DNA of 5,732 nt from Phenylobacterium aquaticum (GTDB lineage: Bacteria > Pseudomonadota > Alphaproteobacteria > Caulobacterales > Caulobacteraceae), in NCBI RefSeq assembly GCF_947378715.1, contig NZ_CANCLE010000207.1, forward strand, positions 1-5,732. The letters are read 5' to 3'. The position numbers and the translations under genes were made by a program. Each line of letters begins with the position of its first letter. Within the stretch, counting starts at the first letter, position 1. The notes under the pieces were generated by a model. That model was not told where the DNA came from, searched no databases, and worked only from the letters and a program-made list of their open reading frames with translations. Positions 1 to 5,571 of this stretch are shown in pieces.

Positions 1-1256
1 ATGACCCCCAGGCGTTCGGAGGAGCCCTCGGTCCAGGACGCGAACAGCACCCGTTTGCCGGCGCTCGCCAGTTTGCGGGCGTGGTCGGCGGTGGCCTCGA
101 ACAGATTGACCGAGTCCTGCTGGCGCTCGGCGACGAAGGCGCGGCCCTGACGGGCGCCCAGGTCGACGACCATCTCGCCCTCGGCCTCCTGGAAGGCGGA
201 GAACCGGCGGCTGGCCCGCTCGGCCAGGCGAGCGCGCCATTCCTCGGCGGTCAGATAGAGCTTGTCCGGATCGAGGGGGTGGTAGTGGACCTTGCGGTCG
301 GCCTGAGCCCGGGCGTCATGGGCGTCGGCGATCATCGCCATGCGCTCTTCTCGGGCCTGGTCGGCCAGGTGGTCGACCCCGATCAGTGTCCCGTCCGGCA
401 GATAGTCGAAGACCGTGGCCATGGCCGGATAGAACAGCGGCAGCCAGTGCTCCATGCCGGCGCGGCGCCCGCCGCCGCTGACCGTTTCATAGAGCGGATC
501 GCCGCCGGGCGCGCCGAAGGTCTCGACATAGCCCCGCCGGAACCGGGCGATGCCGTCCTTGTCCAGCAACACCTCGCTGACCGGCAGCAGGGTCACGTCC
601 TTGAGCTGACGGGTCGAGCGCTGGGTCTCGGGGTCGAAGCCCCGGATTGATTCCAGGGTGTCGCCGAACAGGTCGAGGCGCACCGGCTCCTCGGCGTTGG
701 GCGGGAAGACGTCGATCACCCCGCCCCGGATCGCGAATTCGCCGCGCTCCGACACGGTGGAGGCGCGCTGGTAGCCGTTGATCGCGAAATAGCGTTCCAG
801 CACCGCGATCTCGACCACATGGCCGACCTTGGCCGAATAGGTCGCGCCGGTGACGGCTTCACGGGGCGGCACGCGCTGGATCATGGCCGGCATGGTCGAG
901 ACCAGCAGGGCGGCTTTCTTGGCGTCCAGCCCCTGGGCCAGGCGGGCCAGGGTGGTCATGCGCTGGGCGGCGACCCCGGCCGAGGGGCCGATGCGGTCAT
1001 AGGGCAGGCAGTCCCAGGAGGGGAACTGCATCACCTCGACGCCGGGCGCGAAGAATCGGAAGGCGTCGATGAAGGCCGACAGCCGCGACCCGTCCCGGGC
1101 CACGAATACGGTGAGACCACCGCGGGCCTTGACGATGTCGGCCATGACCAGGGCGTCGAAGCCCTCTGGGGCGCCGATCAGATCGAGCCGGCCGGGGTCC
1201 TGGGCGATGCGACGGGTCTCGGCCTGGGTGGGCGCCCGGAACCCGTCAGCCGCCAT
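1..1256 (-). CDS. mfd: Transcription-repair coupling factor Mfd, N-terminal part (gene continues beyond the left edge)
   Basis: Mfd is a cytoplasmic ATP-dependent translocase that removes RNA polymerase stalled at DNA lesions and recruits UvrA for nucleotide excision repair. The visible part is 418 codons of a protein that usually has about 1,150 residues. It covers the UvrB-like N-terminal module and the start of what follows; the RNA polymerase-interacting, helicase and C-terminal domains lie outside the window. Recognisable blocks are FPSWDCLPYDRIGPS (residues 78-92) and the UvrB/Mfd signature SERGEFAIRGGVIDVFPP (169-186), followed by RLDLFGDTLESIR (193-205). The ATG at 1256-1254 is chosen because the protein begins at normal family length before the conserved block, and a GAGG Shine-Dalgarno lies 8 bases upstream (1268-1265), inside the end of sdhE. 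The 11-base overlap with sdhE suggests translational coupling. The frame is open throughout, with no sign of decay. Identification is firm. Confidence 0.96.
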   Translation of the reverse strand, partial: MAADGFRAPTQAETRRIAQDPGRLDLIGAPEGFDALVMADIVKARGGLTVFVARDGSRLSAFIDAFRFFAPGVEVMQFPSWDCLPYDRIGPSAGVAAQRMTTLARLAQGLDAKKAALLVSTMPAMIQRVPPREAVTGATYSAKVGHVVEIAVLERYFAINGYQRASTVSERGEFAIRGGVIDVFPPNAEEPVRLDLFGDTLESIRGFDPETQRSTRQLKDVTLLPVSEVLLDKDGIARFRRGYVETFGAPGGDPLYETVSGGGRRAGMEHWLPLFYPAMATVFDYLPDGTLIGVDHLADQAREERMAMIADAHDARAQADRKVHYHPLDPDKLYLTAEEWRARLAERASRRFSAFQEAEGEMVVDLGARQGRAFVAERQQDSVNLFEATADHARKLASAGKRVLFASWTEGSSERLGV

Positions 1257-1536
1257 GATCGTCGCCTCGCGCCTCATAAGCTTCGAAGCGGAACAGCTTG
1301 ATCATGCTCATGATGTCGTTGTCGAATTCAGACGGCGTCGGAACCCGCTCGACGATCCATTCATAGATGTCGTGGTCGGGCTGTTCGAACAGCGCCTCGA
1401 TCCGGTCGAGCTGGGCGTCGGTCAGGGTGTGGGCGTACCTGTCCGCGAACGGCCCCAGGATGAGGTCCGCTTCCCTGAACCCCCGGTGCCAGGCCCGGAA
1501 CTTCAGTCGTCTCAGTCGGGTGTCGTCGTGCGTCAT
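1246..1536 (-). CDS. sdhE: FAD assembly factor SdhE (succinate dehydrogenase assembly factor 2 family)
   Basis: A 96-residue soluble protein of the SdhE/Sdh5/SDHAF2 family. Family members bind the flavoprotein subunit SdhA and promote covalent attachment of FAD, so this gene serves complex II and the TCA cycle. The diagnostic RGxRE motif is present as RGFRE (residues 18-22), followed by ADLILGPFAD (23-32), the helical LTDAQLDRIEALFEQPDHDIYEW (38-60) and a short acidic/glycine tail. Size and motif order fit the family well. I chose the ATG at 1536-1534. The same frame also opens with a TTG at 1563, which would add nine residues (MAALYRRFL), but the family normally starts only about 15 residues before RGxRE. 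Neither start has a good Shine-Dalgarno; a promoter-like element just upstream raises the possibility of a leaderless message. The stop lies inside the mfd start region. The sdhE-mfd-recG neighbourhood is, as I recall, common in alphaproteobacteria. Confidence 0.93.
   Translation of the reverse strand: MTHDDTRLRRLKFRAWHRGFREADLILGPFADRYAHTLTDAQLDRIEALFEQPDHDIYEWIVERVPTPSEFDNDIMSMIKLFRFEAYEARGDDHGG
1265..1268 (-). promoter_or_regulatory. Shine-Dalgarno of mfd within the sdhE coding sequence
   Basis: GAGG on the minus strand lies eight bases before the mfd ATG (1256-1254) and before the sdhE stop (1248-1246). Ribosomes ending sdhE would finish just past the mfd start, which is the layout expected for coupled translation. 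This site supports the chosen mfd start. Confidence 0.5.
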
Positions 1537-1547
1537 GAGGAACCGGC

Positions 1548-1577
1548 GATATAGAGCGGCCAAGTCCCCGGCGCCAG
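1548..1577 (-). promoter_or_regulatory. Candidate internal promoter for sdhE-mfd giving a near-leaderless message
   Basis: Read leftward, TCTATATC (1555-1548) matches the Caulobacter -10 consensus GCTANAWC at 7 of 8 positions. A poor -35, CTGGCGC (1577-1571), lies 15 bases upstream, one base more than the usual 10-14. Transcription would begin around 1541, about five bases before the sdhE ATG at 1536, which lacks a Shine-Dalgarno. The element sits in the 52-base gap after the lipoprotein stop, an AT-rich patch in otherwise GC-rich DNA. If real, it would disfavour the TTG start at 1563, which lies upstream of it. Confidence 0.25.
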
Positions 1578-1588
1578 CGGTTCCGAAC

Positions 1589-2197
1589 TCAGTCGCCGCC
1601 GAACCAGTTGAAGGACAGGGTCTTGAACGGTGTGGCGCCGATCAGCAGGGCGGTGCGCAGGATGGTCTCCTGGGCGCCAGGGCCGGCGGCGCGGGCCCGG
1701 GTGAGGGCCGCCATGTCGATCATGCCGTCCAACTGGACGGCGCCCAGGGTCGGATCGGTTCCGGTGAAGCGGAGGTCCCCCGCCCCCAGCTTGTAGGCCG
1801 TGGGCAGCACGCGGATCGTGTGGGCGTAGACGGTCTGGCCCAGCTCATTCTCGCTCTTGGCGCTGGCGAGGTCGGAGAACTCCAGCATGATCGGGGCATA
1901 GGTGGTGGTGCGGTCGCCGCCCTCCCATTGGGCGAACTCGGCCTCTGATCCGATGTGGACGTGATCGAGCTTGAGGTCACCGATCTTCACCTCGGTATTG
2001 GGGATGTAGTAGCCGAACAGGTCCTCGCCCTTCACATGGGTGAAACCGGTGAGGGGCGCGGATGGCGCGGCGGGCCGCGGCGCGACAGGGGCGATCGAGG
2101 CGGGGCCTGGCGTCACCATCTGGGCCGGGGCGCTGGTCTTCTGATCGCAACCGGCCAGCACCATGGCCACGGCCGCGACGGTCCACAGATGACGCAT
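1589..2197 (-). CDS. Putative lipoprotein of unknown function
   Basis: A 202-residue protein that I do not recognise as a named family. The N-terminus is a lipoprotein signal peptide: Arg-2, a hydrophobic run over residues 4-15, and a lipobox LAGC with the lipidated cysteine at residue 17. Residue 18 is Asp; in Escherichia coli an Asp at +2 keeps lipoproteins in the inner membrane, but that rule is not safely transferable to alphaproteobacteria. Residues 20-50 form a Pro/Ala-rich linker, and about 150 residues of globular sequence follow (TGFTHVKGEDLFGYYIP at 50-66, a mixed alpha/beta pattern, ending SFNWFGGD). There are no further cysteines and no visible catalytic motif. The ATG at 2197-2195 is supported by AGGGGGA (2208-2202) four bases upstream. 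The gene stops 52 bases before sdhE on the same strand, so it is probably the first gene of the lipoprotein-sdhE-mfd operon. The lipoprotein call is strong; the function is unknown. Confidence 0.85.
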   Translation of the reverse strand: MRHLWTVAAVAMVLAGCDQKTSAPAQMVTPGPASIAPVAPRPAAPSAPLTGFTHVKGEDLFGYYIPNTEVKIGDLKLDHVHIGSEAEFAQWEGGDRTTTYAPIMLEFSDLASAKSENELGQTVYAHTIRVLPTAYKLGAGDLRFTGTDPTLGAVQLDGMIDMAALTRARAAGPGAQETILRTALLIGATPFKTLSFNWFGGD

Positions 2198-2201
2198 GTT
2201 G

Positions 2202-2208
2202 TCCCCCT
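2202..2208 (-). promoter_or_regulatory. Strong Shine-Dalgarno of the lipoprotein gene
   Basis: AGGGGGA on the minus strand ends four bases before the ATG at 2197-2195. It is the clearest ribosome binding site in the window and fixes the start that yields a proper lipoprotein signal peptide. Confidence 0.6.
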
Positions 2209-2227
2209 AATTGCTTTGGGCGGAGAT

Positions 2228-2252
2228 GATCATGGGGGACGGCGAGCGTCCA
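2228..2252 (-). promoter_or_regulatory. Weak candidate sigma-73-type promoter for the lipoprotein-sdhE-mfd operon
   Basis: Read leftward, TGGACGC (2252-2246) matches the Caulobacter housekeeping -35 consensus TTGACGS at 6 of 7 positions. After 10 bases comes CCATGATC (2235-2228), a poor match to the GCTANAWC -10 element whose last four positions do agree. Transcription would start near 2221, leaving a leader of about 24 bases that contains the Shine-Dalgarno. The -35 half overlaps the GGACG/CGTCC dyad. By-eye match only. Confidence 0.2.
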
Positions 2253-2275
2253 GTTGTCGGGTTATGGTGGAGCCC

Positions 2276-4348
2276 ATGCGGCCCGAGATTCTCTTCCCCC
2301 TCTATGCGCCGGCCACGACCCTCAAAGGGGTCGGGCCCCGGGTTGCGCCCCTGCTGGAAAAGCTGGCCGGTCCGATCGTCCGCGACGTGCTGTTCCTGGC
2401 CCCGCATACGGTGATCCGGCGGCGGCCGGCCACGGTCGGCACGGCCTTGGAAGGCGAGATCCAGACCTTTGAGGTCGAGATCGAGGCCTATGTGGCGCCA
2501 CGCGGCCCCCAGCCGTGGAAAGTCCGCACCTTCGACGGGACCGGCTTCCTCACCCTCACCTTCTTCGGCAGCTTCGGCGCCCAGCTGGAGCAGCGCCACC
2601 CGGTGGGCTCCAAGCGCATCGTGAGCGGCAAGGTCGAGCGCTACGGCTCCGAGCTGCAACTAGCCCATCCGGATTATATGGTGGCGCCCGACAAGGCCCA
2701 TGAGATTCCGGAGCTTGAGGCGGTCTATCCCGCCACTGCCGGCCTGCCGCCCCGCACGGTGCGCAAACTGGTGCATGAGGCCCTGGGCCGTGCGCCGGAC
2801 CTGCCGGAATGGCAGGACCCCGCCTGGCTGGCGCGGGAAGGCTTCCCGGCCTGGAAGGCCGCGCTCATCCTGCTGCACAGCCCGGGGTCCGAGGCGGACC
2901 TGCTGCCCACCGCCCCGCATCTGCGCCGCCTGGCCTATGACGAGCTGCTCGCCCACCAGCTGGCCATGGCTCAGCGCAAGGCCGATCGTCGCCGCGAACC
3001 GGCGCCGAAGATCCTGGCAGGACCCATCTCCGACGCCATCGAGGCCGACCTGCCCTTCCGCCTGACGGGCGCCCAGATCCGGGCGCTTTCGGAGATCCGC
3101 GGCGACCTGATGGCGGGTGAGCGGATGAGCCGGCTGATCCAGGGTGATGTGGGCTCGGGCAAGACCGTGGTCGCCATGCTGGCCATGGCCGATGTCGCGG
3201 CCTCTGGCGGCCAGAGCGCCCTGATGGCGCCCACCGAGATCCTGGCGCGTCAGCATTATGAGACCCTGTCTGGCCCCCTCGCCGCCCACGGGATCAGCGC
3301 CGTTCTGCTGACCGGGCGCGACAAGGGCGCCGCTCGCGCCGAGAAGCTGCGGGCCCTGGCGTCCGGCGAGGCCCAGGTCGCGGTGGGCACCCATGCCCTG
3401 TTCCAGGACGAGGTGGCGTTTCACCGCCTGGAGTTCGCTGTGGTCGATGAACAGCATCGGTTCGGGGTGGCCGAGCGCCAGCGGCTGCAGGCCAAGGGCG
3501 CCGCCACCCATCTGCTGGCCATGTCCGCCACGCCCATTCCGCGCACCCTGGAACTGACCCTCTATGGCGACCTGGATGTCAGCCGGATCGACGAGAAGCC
3601 GCCAGGCCGCACCCCGGTCGCCACCCGGGCCGTGCCGATGGGCCGGGTCGGCGAGGTCGAGGCGCGCCTGAGGGCCGTGGTCGCCGAGGGCGCCCAGGCC
3701 TTCTGGATCTGTCCCCTGGTCTCGGAATCCGAGCTGATCGACCTGAAGGCCGCCGAACAGCGCGCCGCCGAACTGCGCGAGCGGATCGGCCCCGGGGTCG
3801 GACTGGTGCACGGCAAGATGACCGGGCCCGAGAAGGACGCGGTCATGGCCGACTTCGCCGACGGCAAGATCAGCGTCCTGGTCGCCACGACCGTGGTCGA
3901 GGTCGGCGTCAATGTGCCTAACGCCACGATCATGGTGATCGAACAGGCCGAGCGCTTCGGCCTGGCCCAGTTGCACCAGCTGCGCGGCCGGGTCGGACGC
4001 GGTCGGCGAGAAAGCTCCTGTGTCCTGCTCTATGATCCGCCTTTGTCAGAGACCGCCCAGAAGCGGCTCGACATCCTGCGGCGCACGGACGACGGCTTCC
4101 AGATCGCCGAGACCGACCTGGAGCTCCGGGGCGGCGGTGACGCCCTGGGGCTCAGGCAATCGGGCTTCCCTGCCTATGTGTTCGCCGACCCCTTTGCGCA
4201 CCGCGACCTGATCGCCGTGGCCGGCGATGACGCGCGGCTGATCCTGGCCCGCGATCCGCAGTTGACCAGCCCCCGGGGCCAGGCTGTCACGGTCTTGCAG
4301 GAGCTGTTCGACTGGCGGGCCGCCTCGCCGCTCAAGGACGCCGGATAA
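2276..4348 (+). CDS. recG: ATP-dependent DNA helicase RecG
   Basis: RecG is a cytoplasmic superfamily 2 translocase that remodels stalled replication forks and branch-migrates Holliday junctions and D-loops. The 690-residue protein is full length for the family. In order: a helix-hairpin-helix-like start (TLKGVGPRVAPLLEKL, about residues 14-29), an OB-fold wedge domain (about 60-150), then two helicase lobes. Walker A is GDVGSGKT (290-297, Lys-296), motif Ia is APTEILARQHYE, motif II is DEQH (391-394) continuing HRFGV, motif III is SATP (417-420), and motif VI is QLRGRVGR (568-575). The RecG-specific TRG region is DLELRGGGDALGLRQSG (614-630). All key residues are intact. I chose ATG 2276, preceded by GGAG (2269-2272) at a short 3-base spacing, because MRPEILFPL matches the usual start. 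An in-frame ATG at 2264 would add four residues. The gene is divergent from the lipoprotein-sdhE-mfd genes and its last 17 bases overlap the convergent DUF3089 gene. Confidence 0.97.
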   Translation: MRPEILFPLYAPATTLKGVGPRVAPLLEKLAGPIVRDVLFLAPHTVIRRRPATVGTALEGEIQTFEVEIEAYVAPRGPQPWKVRTFDGTGFLTLTFFGSFGAQLEQRHPVGSKRIVSGKVERYGSELQLAHPDYMVAPDKAHEIPELEAVYPATAGLPPRTVRKLVHEALGRAPDLPEWQDPAWLAREGFPAWKAALILLHSPGSEADLLPTAPHLRRLAYDELLAHQLAMAQRKADRRREPAPKILAGPISDAIEADLPFRLTGAQIRALSEIRGDLMAGERMSRLIQGDVGSGKTVVAMLAMADVAASGGQSALMAPTEILARQHYETLSGPLAAHGISAVLLTGRDKGAARAEKLRALASGEAQVAVGTHALFQDEVAFHRLEFAVVDEQHRFGVAERQRLQAKGAATHLLAMSATPIPRTLELTLYGDLDVSRIDEKPPGRTPVATRAVPMGRVGEVEARLRAVVAEGAQAFWICPLVSESELIDLKAAEQRAAELRERIGPGVGLVHGKMTGPEKDAVMADFADGKISVLVATTVVEVGVNVPNATIMVIEQAERFGLAQLHQLRGRVGRGRRESSCVLLYDPPLSETAQKRLDILRRTDDGFQIAETDLELRGGGDALGLRQSGFPAYVFADPFAHRDLIAVAGDDARLILARDPQLTSPRGQAVTVLQELFDWRAASPLKDAG

Positions 4349-5528
4349 CCCGTCCGTCCAGGGCGTGAACCGGGGACGGCTTCAGGGCGACGCTGGTGGT
4401 GATGGCCGGCGCGGGCTGGTGGTAGTTCGGATCAGCCAGCAAGGTCGCCACCCGGGCCATCGCATCGGCCTCGAGGTCGGCATAGAACAGGTTGTAGCCC
4501 GGAACCTTCTGACGGTCCGCCCAGTCCCCCTGGGGCTTCAGCATGCTGGCCTTGGGCCGTGAGATGCGCAACACGCCGTTGCGGCATTGAGCGCTGACCT
4601 GGCGGGTCAGGAAGGGCGGCCGGGCGCCCCATTCCAGCCCCGTGGCGTTGGCGGCCCCGAGCCCCAGCTTGGCGGGCGCCAGGGCGGTCGTGGTCGCCCC
4701 GAACAGCGGATTGAAGCACAGGGGCAGCCGGCCGTGCAGGTTCTCCAGCTGGGCGCCGGCGGCCCAGACCAGGGAGCGGTCGACCACGTCCTTGGCCCGC
4801 TGCGGATCATTGTCGAAGGCCGAGACCCAGGCGGCCAGGCAACCGGCCTCGGCCCGCTGGCGGCAGGGGGTGATGGGCGGGGCGTCGGCGGGGGTTGCGG
4901 CCTCGATCATATAGGCGCCGGCCAGTCGCGCCTTCAGGGCCGGATCGGTGGCGACCTCCTCGGCCAGCAACCGTTCGGCCAGGGTGCCGCCCTGCTCCAC
5001 CCCGACGATCAGGAAGGGGCGACCGTTGTTATAGGCCTGGATATAGCGCCGGAAGGCGGCGGCCACGTCGGCATAGGCGAAGCGGCGGGCCTCGCGGGCG
5101 TCCTCCCGCAAGGTCATCAGGCTGTAGAGACTGGCCTGGCGATAGCGCGGGGCGAACAGTCGGCCGGCGCGCTGGAACGGGCCCACATAATTGGGCGCGA
5201 TCATCCGCCGGAACAGCCGGTCGGCCTTGGTGTCATTGATCGGAGCGTTCCAGTGCACCCCGCCATTGAAGGTGGTCGGGCTGATGAAGAACACGTCGGC
5301 CGGGGGATCGTTGGTGGACCAGGCCTCGGGCTTGGCCGGCAACAGGGCCCAGGCGGCGCGCTGGGAATAGTCCGGCGCCGGCGGCGGGCTGTAGATCTGG
5401 AAGGGTTCCTTGGGGTCCAGCGTGGTCCGCAGGATGTCGTCGCGCCAGATGAAGGCGGCGGTCGCGAGCAGCGTGAGCAACGCCGCCAGCACCCAGATGA
5501 TCCACCGCCTGATGGGACGATCCGCCAT
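4332..5528 (-). CDS. Membrane-anchored DUF3089 (alpha/beta-hydrolase-like) protein with a substituted nucleophile
   Basis: A 398-residue protein assigned to the DUF3089 family by its pattern: PADVFFISPTTF (76-87), the paired-cysteine loop ITPCRQRAEAGCLAAW (219-234), LCFNPL (270-275) and GYNLFYADLEADA (344-356). Residues 9-29 are one hydrophobic segment after an Arg-rich start (RPIRR), so the protein is probably an N-in signal anchor with a periplasmic domain; Cys-222/Cys-230 could form a disulfide there. The family has an alpha/beta-hydrolase fold. At the expected nucleophile elbow after the strand PFLIV the sequence is GVEQG (176-180), so Glu-178 sits where a Ser would be expected (codon 4997-4995 reads GAG). 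Near the C-terminus KVPGYNLFY (341-349) lacks the His-x-x-Asp that I recall in relatives. It may therefore be non-catalytic. ATG 5528-5526 has AGGGG only about two bases upstream, and no other Met occurs before residue 110. hldD lies 43 bases upstream on the same strand. The substrate or partner is unknown. Confidence 0.85.
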   Translation of the reverse strand: MADRPIRRWIIWVLAALLTLLATAAFIWRDDILRTTLDPKEPFQIYSPPPAPDYSQRAAWALLPAKPEAWSTNDPPADVFFISPTTFNGGVHWNAPINDTKADRLFRRMIAPNYVGPFQRAGRLFAPRYRQASLYSLMTLREDAREARRFAYADVAAAFRRYIQAYNNGRPFLIVGVEQGGTLAERLLAEEVATDPALKARLAGAYMIEAATPADAPPITPCRQRAEAGCLAAWVSAFDNDPQRAKDVVDRSLVWAAGAQLENLHGRLPLCFNPLFGATTTALAPAKLGLGAANATGLEWGARPPFLTRQVSAQCRNGVLRISRPKASMLKPQGDWADRQKVPGYNLFYADLEADAMARVATLLADPNYHQPAPAITTSVALKPSPVHALDGRVIRRP

Positions 5529-5571
5529 GTCCCCTGCCTATATCAGCCGCGCCCGCGCCGCCAGCCGCCGT
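5529..5571. other. Short gap between hldD and the DUF3089 gene
   Basis: The 43 bases between the hldD stop and the DUF3089 start are very GC-rich apart from a small patch reading GATATAGG leftward near 5538. No hairpin followed by a T-run is visible, so read-through from hldD into the DUF3089 gene is the simplest reading. AGGGG just before the ATG is the only ribosome-binding candidate. Confidence 0.4.

Larger units (their letters stand above)
2198..2275. promoter_or_regulatory. Divergent intergenic region between the lipoprotein gene and recG
   Basis: This 78-base gap must carry the leftward start signals for the lipoprotein-sdhE-mfd genes and probably those for recG. It contains the palindrome ATGATCAT (2226-2233) and a small perfect dyad, GGACG-5 bases-CGTCC (2237-2251). 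I saw no GANTC methylation site inside the gap (the nearest is GATTC at 2287-2291, inside recG), no GTTC-N7-GTTC LexA box and no terminator. It is the only real divergent control region in the window. Confidence 0.6.

Noticed and set aside
81..1301. Plus-strand open frames of 189 and 160 codons over the mfd segment
   Set aside because: Both are antisense to a conserved Mfd reading frame and show Gly/Asp/His-rich shadow composition with no motif.
1585..1605. Possible LexA (SOS) box near the end of the lipoprotein gene, from two GAAC/GTTC repeats
   Set aside because: The spacing between repeats is 12 bases, not the 7 of the alphaproteobacterial GTTC-N7-GTTC box, and the site is inside coding sequence and its stop. 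No proper box was seen upstream of recG either.
2254..2267. A recG promoter from TTGTCGG with GGTTATGG
   Set aside because: TTGTCGG resembles a -35 element, but the AT-rich patch follows directly with no 10-14 base spacer, and nothing like a -10 appears at the correct distance before the coding start.
1955..2275. An N-terminal extension of recG back to an ATG at 1955
   Set aside because: The added 107 residues are antisense to the lipoprotein gene and low-complexity, and RecG families start at about MRPEILFPL. The extension is only an accidental open frame.
2660..3976. A 438-codon open frame on the minus strand opposite recG
   Set aside because: It lies wholly antisense to a complete, motif-perfect recG. 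Its translation is rich in Gly, His, Gln, Asp and Arg with no recognisable domain, as expected for a shadow frame in GC-rich DNA.
5529..5571. Rho-independent terminator after hldD
   Set aside because: The DNA is GC-rich but shows no stable stem followed by a T-run in the leftward direction.
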